Source of the DNA: Allodiplogaster sudhausi
Taxonomy: Eukaryota; Nematoda; Chromadorea; Rhabditida; Diplogasteridae
Reading direction: 5' to 3'
NCBI GenBank assembly: GCA_945643635.1
Contig: CALZFC010000043.1
Location: forward strand, 2,690,001 to 2,754,000
DNA length: 64,000 bases
Position numbers and translations under genes: made by a program. The notes under the pieces were generated by a model, which did no database searches, was not told the origin of the DNA, and worked only from the letters and a program-made list of their open reading frames with translations. Below, in pieces: positions 12,170-24,043 of this stretch (positions within the stretch are counted from its first letter, which is position 1; every line of letters begins with the position of its first letter).

Positions 12170-15100
12170 ACAGATAGAGGCGATGATGTAGACAGAAGAG
12201 TTGATGGTGAGAGGAATTGTGCGCGAGGGGAGGCATCTCAGGTCTGTGACTTTCACCTAATTTAAGTAATAATGTAGTAATGAGCTATGCTGTTGTCGAT
12301 TAATTACCAATGTGAATGAAGATTTCTCTGTCTCCAGATTCCCTTCGTCGCCGCTGCCGGAGGAGCGAGTGCGGTGAAATTGGCTGAGTACGGTAGCTGC
12401 GGAAGCCAGGAGATGGGAAGTCGACTCCAGGCTGTTGTGCAGCATCTCTTCCCGACTGCAACCGCTCCCGTCAAGCATGAAGTCAGAGGAGAAAGAGGGC
12501 AACTCGGCTTTCTTCTTATTAAAAGAAAATTGGCGAGGTAAAGAAAGGCAATATCCATATTGTCAGGCGATGGCTGAAGGAGAAGAGGCAGAAGAAGAGA
12601 CGAAGCCATTGGATGCTCTCGCCATGCTTACCGGATTCGGCAATGACAACAACGCTTCGTCGCTTCATGAACTCGCTGCTACTTGTAAGTTATTGCTATT
12701 TTGGAGGAGACAAGAGAGAGAGAGAGAGAGAGAGGGGAGGGAAGAGACAGATGAATGAGATATAAAGCAGAGATTCTCAAGCATTGTCTTTGCAGCAAGT
12801 GACCACGATGACTCTCCCCCGCACTCGCTGTCCTCTCCCGAGGATGTCTCTGCAGTCTCTGCCGCCGCCGATTCTGAGACGCTGGAGCAGAAACCCTTCG
12901 TCATTGCTACCGGCGATGCCAACAGCGATCTCCAGAAACGTTCGTTCTTTGAACCGTTATTAACTTATCAATTTTGCCCCGTGGAGAGAGGAAAAAAATT
13001 CACTTTCGAGTTCGGTGTGTTGAAATTTTTCACTGTTCTGACCAATGGTAGCGCATGCGCCCCTCAAAATATTTCTATCGATAGCTTTAAAATATTTATT
13101 TTGCTTGTGTAACACCCACAAGTTGTGTGCATCAGTTGCTTGTAGTAAGTTAACAGTTATCTCTACAGATCTCCTTCGCCTGCAAGAAGCCCTGACTCAG
13201 CAGATAACGGGAGCGACCCGGGAGCATTCCTCTGGCGGCGACGCCAAGCCCGGGAACAAGATCGACAATCTGGCGGAGAAGCTGCATGCTTCTGCCATCG
13301 TACCCACCAGTCTGGCAGCCACTCTCTCCTCCCACCAGGCAGCTCAGCAACAGCAACCCGCCGCGGCTATCGCGCAGGTCTCGTCATTAGTTATTACTGG
13401 CTTGGTTCCTTTTAGTAAAAAAAAAGTTGTAAAGAAAAGAAGCGCGCAAAGAATAAAGTGTATTTGTGGATCCGTTTATAGCAACTCCTGAGTCTCGGCC
13501 CCCTGGGCGCCCTCGCCTTCCAACTCGCCCAACAAGGCGCGGCAGCTGCCGCTGTGGCGGCTGCGAATGCCACTCCCTTCTCCGCTGCCGTCCATCCCAC
13601 GGTTGGATCAACCTTCTTCTTATTCTTTCTTTCTTATGTCACAGTTTCGTACTTAAATTCCAATTTGTTAGCTTAAAGATAGGGAATAAGAATTTTCTTG
13701 AGGAGCAAAAGCCGCCGGTGCACTCCTCTCCGCTGCCTCCGCAAGCAAATGGAACGACTCCCTCCGGCTATCAGCAGAGCCCCAAGCGGAAGAGACAACG
13801 CAGGTCTGCTCACTCAGAACTTCCTGACAATCAAATGAGTGGTGCGAATGAATGAATATTGACAGAAACCCGGTGTGGCCTTACTTCGTGGTGGAGGAGG
13901 GCGTCGCCCGCTGCAAGCAGTGCGCCTACTCCACCCGCTCCGTCTTCTCCACCAATCTCAAAGTCCATCTCAGGTCGCATCATCGGGCCGACTATGAAAA
14001 GGTAGCAGATCTTTGCAGCTATCAATCAAAGATTGTAGAAGAAAGCATATGCACCAAGGAAGATATTTTGAGGTGATCGAGGCGGAGGATCAGCTAAATC
14101 TGAATGCCTTGCTCCTCTCTGGAAATCAAGCAGTGGGTGGGGCAAGAGGAGGCGAGAACGCGAGGAAGAGAAGTTTGCCACCAATGACCAGCTCCATTCT
14201 CATGACCATCTCCAAGCGTTAGTCTTTTATTTCATTCCTTCTTCGTATCTTTCTCTATTATCTACTCCCCTAATTCTTCCGCAGCTGCTTTTTGACGGCA
14301 GCTGTAGTGATAACTGCATCGCTGATTGATCCATGTCACCCATTTGATCCGATAACATTCATCACTATGTACTCATTTCAAAGCATCACTCGTCGATGTT
14401 TCAAGAGAGCAAAGGAAAAATACCCGATACTAATCGCTACTCGGTTGACCAATTAAAATGGGGTTGCCCTGGAAGCAAAATGCACCTTTGAAAGGTGCTT
14501 CAATGAACTTTGTGGTCTTATCAGTTCTCTTCTAGTTCACTCTCTACTCTTTAACTTTTGCTCGGCTCTTTGACTGTGCCGACAGTGAAAATCTCTACTA
14601 AACTCTATTGGAAGAGGAACTTGTTTCGAGGGATGTAAGCCTAGCAATATTAATTCATAAACTTACTCTTATACAATATTGATTTCAGTTGCAACGCAGA
14701 ACAGCGCACTGACTGCAGCTCTCGCGTCGGCCAACGGGGTTGCCGCGCCAGCTCCTGCGACCAATTCTGGCGCCAGCGAGGGCGCCGGCTCCGAAGCTGC
14801 CGCCAACTCGCAGCTAAACTCTGCACTCAGACAGGCGCTGGCCTCGAACTCCATCCAGCAGCAGATTGCAAGCAGACTCAGCCAGCAGCAGGCAGCCAAC
14901 GGTGAGTTAGCGGAGGCGAAAGTAGCAAGAAGTTTATCAAAATTGTAGATCGATGAGTCTTTTGTATATAAGCTCTTTAGGAATAATCCGTAGAAAATAT
15001 CAGAACACATTTCAGATCCTTCCGGAATGATGGCGCTGACTCAGGCGAAGCTGCAGCAGGCACTGCAACAACAGCAAGAGATGAAGACAGAGGAGCAGCC

Positions 15101-16583
15101 CCTCCAGGAGCCCCTCTCCACTCCCTCCACTCCCCTTCCCGCCCCCCAGCCAACCAATCCGGGACACGACGCCATTCTGCAACAACTCGTCGGATTGCAA
15201 CAACAGCTTAGAAATGGTTAGAGAGCTCTTGCATTTCAACTGTTGACAGATGGACTCAATATTCTAATGATCAATTGGCTTGCTTTCATATGAAATTTAT
15301 TACAAATTAGTGTCTTGTAAGTTATGCGGTGGTTTAGTATTTATTATTTAGCAATCGTTTAATTTTTTTTTTAATCATTCGGTGTCATTTGAGGTTCGCT
15401 TGGTGGAATGCCTTCGCTTCCTGGAACAACTCCATCGCCTGTAGGAGGAGGCGCCTTTGGCATGATGGGAGGACCGAATGATCTACCCCAGCCGAAGAGG
15501 AGACGACTGCGGAGGCATCCTGTATGGATGTTCTTCCGAGATCTCGAGGATAGGGTAAGTCAGAGGTTGTGCGAGAGAGAGAGAGAGAGAGCGAGAACGA
15601 GAGGAGAAAAGGAGAACGAGAGAGAGAGAGAGAGAACGAGAGGAGAAAGAAAAGAACGAGAGAGAGAGAGAGAACGAGAGAGAGATAGAGAAAGAGAGAG
15701 GAGAGAGAGAGAACACGTTGGAGAAAGTCTGAAATTTGAGCACTGTAGGACATCAAAGTGAAATGATTGAACACCTAATTCGAACTACATTGTTATTGTA
15801 AGTGAAAGGTGATAACGACTGCTAATTACATGATTCTAGATGGTTGGCTGCATCAACTGCAATTTCCGAACTGGCTCAGCATTCAGCACCAACTTGAAGA
15901 TGCATCTCAAGGCGCACCACAAGGATGACTATTCCAAGGTGCGGGAGAGATGAGGGGTTCTCTACGATATCTATGTACAACCATGTTCGGAGTAGAATTG
16001 ATGGTGTGGGAAAGAGATCGAGAGAGAGAGAGGGAGGGAGAAAGAGAGAGGGAGAGAGATAGAGAGAGTGGGCGAGAGATAGAGAGAGGGAGAGAGAGAG
16101 AAGTAGAAAAGCCTGGACTATTAGAAGATTCTTTGATGGTTGAGGTATTGAAGCTGGAGGATGACATGCGGATTGAAGAGGGAGTGTTTGGCCAGCCGAA
16201 CAAGATTAAGACTGAACTCATCGACTTCATCCGCGGAGGGGGCAATGCAAGCACCGCTGTCAACGCAGGTATCTATCTTATTTCTCACTCTTCTATAAAT
16301 ATAAAGAAAACTTCATTTTTAAAGTTTCATTTCATTATGTCTTTTATCTCCTCATCCGTTTATCTCCTATTTCTAAACATGAAATTTGCTGCATATTTCG
16401 GCAAACTTTTTTCTCTGTGCTTTTCTTCTTCTTGGCTTGAATTTGAATTGACTAGGCGTTCCTCTTTCTTGTGAGTGACCCCCTTTCTGTTGATGTGCGA
16501 ATGGTTTAGTGTTTCCAGCTGTTCAAACAGCAGAAACGTCAGTTTTGTTTCTTTGTGACAAAGGTTGCGATGGCGCGTAAACC

Positions 16584-16632
<49 letters not shown>

Positions 16633-17107
16633 CTCTATCGTACTCGCTCTCTCTTCTCTCGCTTCTCTCTCTCGCGCTCTCTCTCTCTCGCTCTCTCTCT
16701 CTCTTCCATCCTTCCTCGTCTCTCTGTCTCTCTTTGCACACTTCTATTCTGTCTGTTATCTTGCTTAATTCTTAAACTATGAATGATGATATTTTCGAGG
16801 TGAATATTTTAGATTCCTTCTTTATTGAACGTAGTGTTTCTTCTGATACTAAGTAGTATCTTTTCTGAACACTTCCTAATTGCAGCGGACACTGGGCCGA
16901 GGCCGTCTCCGCTCGTTCAGCAGTTCATCCAGCAGACGCTGGCCGGGAAAACACCGAACTCTGGCCAGTCCGGCTCTCCTTCCCCCGCTCCTTCCACTCC
17001 GCCCGCCTCTGGCACTCCTCTGCTGCTGCACAACAACAATAACAACATCATCAGTGGCACGAACACAGAGGCAGCTGCGAAGACTGGGTGCGTTCGTAGG
17101 CAATTTC

Positions 17108-17144
<37 letters not shown>

Positions 17145-19509
17145 GGAAAAAATAGATGAAGTGATCTCTAGAATAACCGTGATGTGCTCAGGGAAGAGGA
17201 CGCCTTCAGCCAGATGACCATGACCGAGAGGCTGGCTGCACTCGTGGGCCTGCTCCCGCAAGCCTCCGCTTCGAACGCGCCAGAAGACGCGGCAGAAGAA
17301 GCGGCCGCTCACTCGGCGCAGTCCGATCTGCTCGTCCGACTCGGCCTCGCCCCCTCGAACCGCCAGACGCCTACCGTACTCCCTTCCTCGTCATCTCCCT
17401 CCCCTCAGCCCCAGATTCAACAGCCACAGGCACAGCCTGAGCTGTCTGTGTCGGCGCTGAATGCGTTTAATGGTTCGTTTTTGGTATTTCTGCTTCAGTA
17501 AGCTTCATTTTATTTTTATATTTTGTGCTAGATAAAGAAATATTAAATTATACTTAGATTAAGATATAAATAGCTTGTGCTTCAGGAGGGAGCGCCACGA
17601 GCAGCAGCCGCTGTGGCTCGGATGCCAAGTCGTGTGCCTCCTCGTCTTCCGGTGCGTCCTCCTCGGATACGGTAGCCGAGAGACGAGCAGAGAGGGACCG
17701 CGCAGTGGCTGCGGTTCTTGCTGAACACGGCGGACATCTCGCACTCTCGTCTTCCTTTAAGGTACGGTGGCAAAGAAAAATGCTAGATTTTGCGTAAATG
17801 CTCTGCAAGGGATGGCATGCCGTCAGCGTTGTTGTCTGAAATTTGCCTGTAAAAGCCACTGAAAATATTCAGATAATCGCTAACCTCATATGGGGGAGCC
17901 CCAAAAAAATTACCATCCAAATCAGAATGTATCTTTATCTGTTTGTACTGTTCTGCAAGCCGTTTTCCATGTGGTTGCTACTTCGTTAATACACGCTTCT
18001 TTCCCCCTCCAGTGCACGCTCTCTCGGTGTTTCTCTCCCCTCTAACACGAATGCCTTGCTATTTAACAGTTATCATTCTTTTGCTTGCCCCATTTCTTAC
18101 TTTCTCTAGTTTTCCCTTATCTTGATGTGTTTCCATGGGTTGCCTTCAGGTGGTGGATGGAGCAGCGGCGGCAATGGAAAGAAGAGAAGAAAGCAACAAT
18201 CGAAGAGAAGAGAATGAATCGGCCAGCCCGGATCTGAACTCGCCTCTCTTTACCCTTTTCCTCTCTAGTCTCTTTGGCAGCCCTCCTGACTTGATGGTGC
18301 CAAACCCAGCTGGCAACTCGCCAAGGCCAGCGAGTCCGGCTTGCAGCACAACGAGCAGCAGCGGGGCTGACCTCGAGGCAAGGGTCGCCTCCGCCCGCCA
18401 GAGAATCCACGAGGCTCAACTCATCGCGGATCCAACCTCCAGGCATAGGAAGATCCAGGCTGAGAAAATGAAGCTTAAGAGACTCCTCGAGACTCCAGAA
18501 CAGAGAGAGCGAAGACTCGCAGCCATGAAACAGAGATACAGAAGAGAGAAAGGAGGCAGCAGAGAAGCAGAGGAGAAGCCTCTCTTACCACCTCCACAGA
18601 CACTCCTTCTCAGAGGAGGGCAGCCTAGACTCTCTGGCGAGGAAACTCCAGAAGAGAGAGAGAGGAGATTGGAGAAGCTGAGGGAGTACCAGAAGAGAAG
18701 ACTCGCCGCAGAGACACCCGAACAGCGAGAAAGAAGACTCGAGAAGCTCAGGGTTCAGCAGAGGGAACGACGACTCAGGGCGGCCGCTAACCAGGTTTCA
18801 TTATGGGATAGGGAAGAGAGAGAGAGAGGGAGAGAGAGAGAGAGGGTGATAGAGAGAGAGAAAAGAGAGTTAACCCAGCATTTGATCCTATGTTCTGGAA
18901 GCTTCTCCCCTATGATTTAGTGATTGTTAATACGGCCCCTGTCATCCCTTCTGCTGTCTCCTTCTTGTGAATGGAAGTGAGTGTACCCTCTCGAGACGGA
19001 GTGGTGCCTGAGTGGCTCTGCTTCGTCATCTCTCAGAGTGGGATAACTTGGTGGCTCTTGGAGTGAAGCTCATTAACGGCGTGCTTACTCACGATTTACA
19101 TCATTCGTCTATTTTCTTTATTTTGTTTTGCGGTTTCTTCTAAAATTAGACAGGCAGAGATACAGCGCTCTCAGGCACAATCTCGTAGAGAGTTTATAGT
19201 TTGTAAATGAAGCTGACACTCACAATCAGCCACTTCTTCACCTCAACTGAAAGTGTTTCCATTCAGGAGCTTATCCGAACACTCGCGCCGGATTACGAGA
19301 TGCCAGACAGGGCGCCAGGCATCGAGAACGAGGCGCCAGACATGGACGCCACGGCCAGTTCGGCGCCAGCCGACCAGACCATGGAAGAGGAAGAGGGCCA
19401 CCACAGCGAGTTGCCCCTTCCCACCCCTTCCCAGATGGGATGCCAGAGTGCCCTAGAGATGCTGCTCAGACAGCAGTTCGCAGCTGCTGCTCATATGCAG
19501 CATGACTAG
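11887..19509 (+). CDS. BED zinc-finger / STPR-repeat putative transcription factor, 19 exons
   Basis: Exons, all with consistent phase: 11887-11922, 12338-12481, 12567-12684, 12796-12939, 13169-13377, 13482-13601, 13703-13803, 13866-14001, 14073-14217, 14689-14901, 15016-15216, 15394-15554, 15840-15938, 16145-16268, 16886-17087, 17192-17472, 17586-17761, 18150-18794, 19267-19509; about 1,165 aa. Residues ~291-336 form a BED finger (VWPYF, then CKQC and a paired-His HLRSHH end). A second BED finger lies at ~560-609 (VWMFF, CINC, HLKAHH). Basic patches precede both (KRKRQR and KRRRLRR). Residues ~984-1080 hold three copies of a 23-residue unit beginning ETPEQRERRL or ETPEERERRL, the STPR repeat known from silkworm FMBP-1, which binds DNA. 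Gln/Ala-rich linkers fill the rest. Expected role is nuclear DNA binding. Upstream exons may be missing; C. elegans bed-3 is a possible relative, not confirmed. Confidence 0.85.
14218..14688 (+). other. Intron whose retention truncates the BED/STPR protein
   Basis: The donor after exon 9 is C|GTTAGT, so the first in-frame codons of the intron include a TAG at 14220-14222. Splicing to 14689 restores phase 1 and the long protein. Reading through would end the protein soon after the first BED finger. GTTAGT donors recur elsewhere in this window (His-rich gene, Rrp5), which supports the spliced form as the main one. Confidence 0.6.
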
Positions 19510-21695
19510 GAGAATGACTGGCTCCTCCCTGAAGATAGTCCATCTCCCCCTAGACTCTCCATTGCTTGTCTCCTTCCTTTCTGGCAGGCTCCCGTGTGCA
19601 TAGCAGAGACTCACCGGTTCTCTTCTCTCTCCATATTCATGCCTCGACATTCTTCTTCTTCTCCATGTTATCACTCACCGATACACATCGTTCAAATGCC
19701 ATATTCTCTATAATTCAGCCTCACCTTCTTCGGCTTTTTCGTTTCTTCTTTCAAAGTTATATATGTACCTATTTTCCTATGCATCGAGAACACTGATTAG
19801 TGATTGGTTGTGTGTGATTTACTTCCTTCTTCACATTAGTCTCATTTATCGCCCCTCGCTAGTTTCCTTTTAGCCAGTAATTAACCACACTGGGCTTGTT
19901 TGCGCTAGACTAATATTTCAAACGTTCTGCACGCACTCTCTCTCTCTCTCTCCCTCTCTCCTTCACTACCGCTCTCTCGCTTCATTCTCTCCCCCTGTTC
20001 CCTCGCCTTTTCACATTGTCTTTCATCTGAATGCACCTGAAATCTCTCGAGCATCTTCTTTCTACACAACAATTGATGTTTTCCGCCTCCTCTGCCTGGA
20101 GTTCTCTAATCTCATTTACTCTGTTGTCTTTCAAGAATTGGGATGAAATTCCGTAGTGGCCCGTCGACCCTTGCAAGCCGCCATCTCCCTTCATAAATAC
20201 CATTCTGTTTCTCATCTGATGATCAACTGGCCCTCGGGCATCTTTCACTGTCTTCTTCAATTCTTCCTAGACAAATCGTTCTTTCATTTCTGTCAACCGA
20301 GACGCCATCTCATTCCTTTGCTAAATGTGATGATGAAACACCCAATGCAATACTTCTTTTCTTTCTTGCTGACTTTTTTGTGTGTTCTTGGATGCAAGCG
20401 TAGTTGCGAGAGCAAGCGGTGGATTTTAGATTGTAACGGGGTTTCGCTAGGCAAGACGTGGTTGGTCTCGTCGCCCTTTCCTTTTATTCATCCTCTCAAA
20501 TCCACTTCTCTCTTCTTTCTTCAGCTTGTATTGTCTCTGGTGATTGATTCTCCCCTGAGCTGTTATTACCCACTCTATCTATATCCATTGTGCCTATTCG
20601 CTAGAAAAGGTTAGAAAACTCTTCCCCTTCCCTATGCGACGATTATTGTGTTGTATATGTGCCTCATTTTGTTGCATTTCGTTTCTCGTCATTTGACTTC
20701 ACCCCTTTTATGAGCTGATTTTGTTGGTTGTCATTTTTGACCTATGGAACAATTTTGTTAGTTGTATTTCTGAATGTAAGGAAAAGTAGGCTGAGATAAC
20801 TTCGCTCCTGCGATATTTGTGTGTTTCGCCACGGTCATTCACTGAGTGTGTGAGAGGAAGAGAGTGTGAAGGAAAGAGTTTTCCTTCCTGAGACATGTGT
20901 TAGCGTATAGAACAGCAATTGAATTGTATATTTTTCAAGTTTTGCGAGATAAATAAACGCGCTATCAAATAAGAAGTTGCTACACAACATAGGAATATCG
21001 TGGACTACAAATATGATACACCGACACTTCTGAAGGGAAAACGGACGGGTTTCTTTCGCATGATCTTCTCATGAGGGTTGAATAGACGCTGTCGAAATAT
21101 GTAGTCCTTGTCGATGGATGCTGGGATATACAAAGCTTACCCCATAAGGAAACGGACCTTGCTATTATTTCTGTAGTTTTATTAGGATCTTTGGGATGTT
21201 ATTCTTTTTTTTTGCCATTCCATACGCCAGCCTCGCCTGGGTTCAGCATAAAGAGGTGAGTTGAGTTTGCTCCGACTTTGAGGAGGCAATTGTATAGTTT
21301 TATTGTATAGCACCGCCTACTTCCATAGCAGGCATCTTTTATCGCTAGTTATGGCAAGGCTGCCATTTGCGTGTGATAGATTCTCAAGCGTTGTAATTGC
21401 TAATGATTCATAGCTCTGCCTGAGGTCGTCCGTGCTAGCCTTCAACTTTCACTTCTTCATTCGTTCATTGCGTTCACAGTTTCAAAATGAAATTTACAGA
21501 TGCTTAATTTAGACGAATCTGCCGCTGTGGCGGGAATTTACTTTCTAACCGTAAATATACATTGTACATATGTAGTATGTATGTATGTACATAATACTAC
21601 ATTTTAAGTTTTCATTATTTACATATTTCTGCTGCTAAAGATTTTGACTTTGCCCGAAGCATGTCAGAGAATTCACAACCCGATCAGAATTTTAG
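19510..21695 (+). other. 3' flank of BED/STPR gene and intergenic DNA
   Basis: No coding exon is supported here. An AATAAA near 20950 could be the polyadenylation signal of the BED/STPR gene, implying a long 3' untranslated region of about 1.4 kb. Part of 20960-21040 resembles sequence at about 26690-26790, upstream of the second receptor gene, as expected if the receptor duplication included upstream DNA. Confidence 0.4.
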
Positions 21696-23870
21696 ATGAC
21701 TCTTCCGTTGACGGTTATCATAGAAATAGCTTACTTGCCATTCTTTACCGTGATTCTCGTGATGTACACCGTCGCCCTGGCTGCCCTCCAGAAGTTGCAC
21801 TTCAACTGCAAGTTAGCAACTTGTTATGATTATCACACTTTGCCTGCTAACCTTCACTATTTCAAAAATAAAAGCTACTACAAGTGTAAAAATTGTGACG
21901 GAAATTTTTTGTTGATTCCTATAGATAATATGTTAGTAATCATGTAGAATCCTTGACTATTACACGTACCACATTAATATCCAGAAATGGCACGCAAAAT
22001 GCAGATTGTCCTATCCTTAATGAATGGCTCTGCTGCCCTTGCAGAGCATTGCTCTTCGCCTGGCTCTTCTCCTATTACATCATAATCGGCAGCCACATCC
22101 TCTATATCATCTGGCGCTTCCTCACTGATAATCTGCTGATTGAAACGCGGCTGAACCCGCGTTCGTTCATTCATTCACTTCTCTTGTCTAGAATGAAGAA
22201 ATGAGAAGGGCGTGTTTTGCAGCGGAGCAAATATACTTTCTGGTTGTTCATTTCTTCGGCTATCCAATGTCGTCGATGGCTGAGTTCTTCGTGATGATCG
22301 AGCGGCTTCTGGCCATCAAAGATCCACGCGACCACGCGCGGAAGCCGCGTATGGTCATCGCAGCTTGGATTCTATCTGTAGGATTATACAAACATCTTCA
22401 ACTTTTCAGAATCATTACCCTCTGTTTTGCATGCCTACATTGAATGAGTGATTTAGATACTAATCGGCGTAATCATCAGCTATCTCTTCCACGGCTGTTA
22501 GAATATATTTCTCTTCACTCAGACATTTTCTATTGCAAAAGCACGCTTCAATCTTGCAAGATATTATATGGTTATCTTGCAAGACTGCAAGATAACCATA
22601 TGAAATGGCACAAGTTTTCAGTACGCGGCGTTGTTCCAGCTCTCCCGATAATAATCGTTCAAAATATGTTCGACTTTTCAATGATTCTGGTTGGTAGAAA
22701 AAATGTCACAACATCTTGCTACCAATTATGCGGTATAATTATATATTTATAGGTGAATCGATTCGTTCATCTTTATAGCGGTCGCCGCTACCGAAAATTT
22801 AGTGCCGATATTAGCCTGGCTGCCCGCTATCAAGTGTGTTCTTCTGCTCTTTCTCACTGAAAATGACGTCAGAAAATAGCGCATATCGATCTGGGAAATC
22901 TCATTGTTGCGTGAGAGGAAATCTTAGGGTCGTCTGCGTATTTCCTTTCCATGCAGACCTCTGGGCACAATAGGAAATCTTACTCAGAAAGGTCTCCTCT
23001 CGATTCTCAGTGCAAAGTGAGCACAAAAAGCTGCACGAGAACCTAAAGAAATCTAACAATAAGGAGGCTGATTGAAAACAAAGAAAAAAGTCTTGGAACA
23101 CCACGTGCTTTTGTCGACTATCTCAAGTGGCCTGATTAAAGAAGGACTATCGCCGAAGGAAAATATTTCGGGTGTTCTAATTGCCGTTATCACCATTCAG
23201 TCTTCAATCTGACATGCTCTTTCGAAGGCCGCTGAAAACCCCTGCTTGAAAATAGGAACCACGAATGATAGGGCGATGCGGCAATTTGACATTCTTTTCG
23301 GTGAAAATTCTTCTTTATGTGGGGACAGTATTGCCAACTCAATGAAGACCATCTCAATTTACAATTCACTTAATTAATTATAATATATTTAAATGAAAAT
23401 AACGTCCCTCGAAATATCGAATGTTTAGATACGCGAAGTATTCGAGTTGAGTACGGCAATTCTTCCAGTTGCCATCGTTAGCATGGCCATGAAATGTTTA
23501 GCCTCCATTTCGGCATACGCTAACGTCTTTGGCAATTTTAGCTACAGCGATATCATCTTCATCAGTTGGACCGTCAGATACTTTATTTATTTTCTGTGTA
23601 CATACATGTATTTTGATCTTTTATGGAATAGAAGACCTGCGTTAGCTTTCAGTAATGGAGGAAAAAAATACGTATATGTATATCTGTTAGGTGCACGCGT
23701 TAAACTGCGCGATGTGCATGCTTCTGCTACTCGCCCGTTATCGTCTTCTGCGAGAGAAGCTGGCTGAGATCTTCCTCTCAGAACGATTCATCCGAGTAAC
23801 GCAACAGAAGATCAGTCCAGAAGAACAATCTCATATGTACTTTGCAAGATTCAACTCTGACTGGAAATGA
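21696..23870 (+). CDS. Sre-family seven-transmembrane chemoreceptor (copy A)
   Basis: Eight exons with matching phases: 21696-21811, 22045-22160, 22223-22377, 22457-22496, 22622-22689, 22753-22833, 23429-23572, 23691-23870; 299 aa. Several hydrophobic segments fit a seven-pass membrane protein. Family marks are an ERLLAIKDPRDH stretch after TM3, a NRF...RRYRKFS...RYQ stretch before TM6, and a C-terminus ending in a tyrosine-containing motif and DWK; these fit nematode Sre chemoreceptors, which act in ciliated sensory neurons. The protein is shorter than usual for the family. If the exon starting at 22457 is read on past 22496, a TAG follows within two codons, so the model depends on the GT at 22497-22498 being used as donor. 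Copy B has CAG in place of that TAG. Confidence 0.72.
22566..22601. repeat. Perfect 16-bp-arm hairpin in receptor intron
   Basis: Arms 22566-22581 and 22586-22601 are exact reverse complements separated by a 4-nt loop. It lies in the modelled fourth intron of receptor copy A and is absent from copy B at the same place. Confidence 0.8.
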
Positions 23871-23876
23871 AACGGC

Positions 23877-23882
23877 AATAAA
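23877..23882 (+). terminator. Polyadenylation signal AATAAA of receptor copy A
   Basis: A canonical AATAAA begins 7 nt after the TGA stop at 23870, giving a very short 3' untranslated region, as often seen in nematode genes. Confidence 0.7.
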
Positions 23883-23929
23883 GCACAATATTTGTAACTT
23901 TAAATAGGCTTTTATAATTCATTGCTCAT

Positions 23930-23957
23930 AGTAATCACGATAGCTATCGTGATTACT
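23930..23957. repeat. Perfect 28-bp palindrome
   Basis: The 28 bp are their own reverse complement with no spacer (AGTAATCACGATAG followed by its complement). It lies just after the polyadenylation signal of receptor copy A; a termination or structural role is possible but unproven. Confidence 0.85.
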
Positions 23958-24043
23958 ATTCGCAATAAATCATAACAAATATTTTACTTCAACAACAAAA
24001 TGTAACAATATACGTTTATAAATAAACAATGCATGCAGAAATG

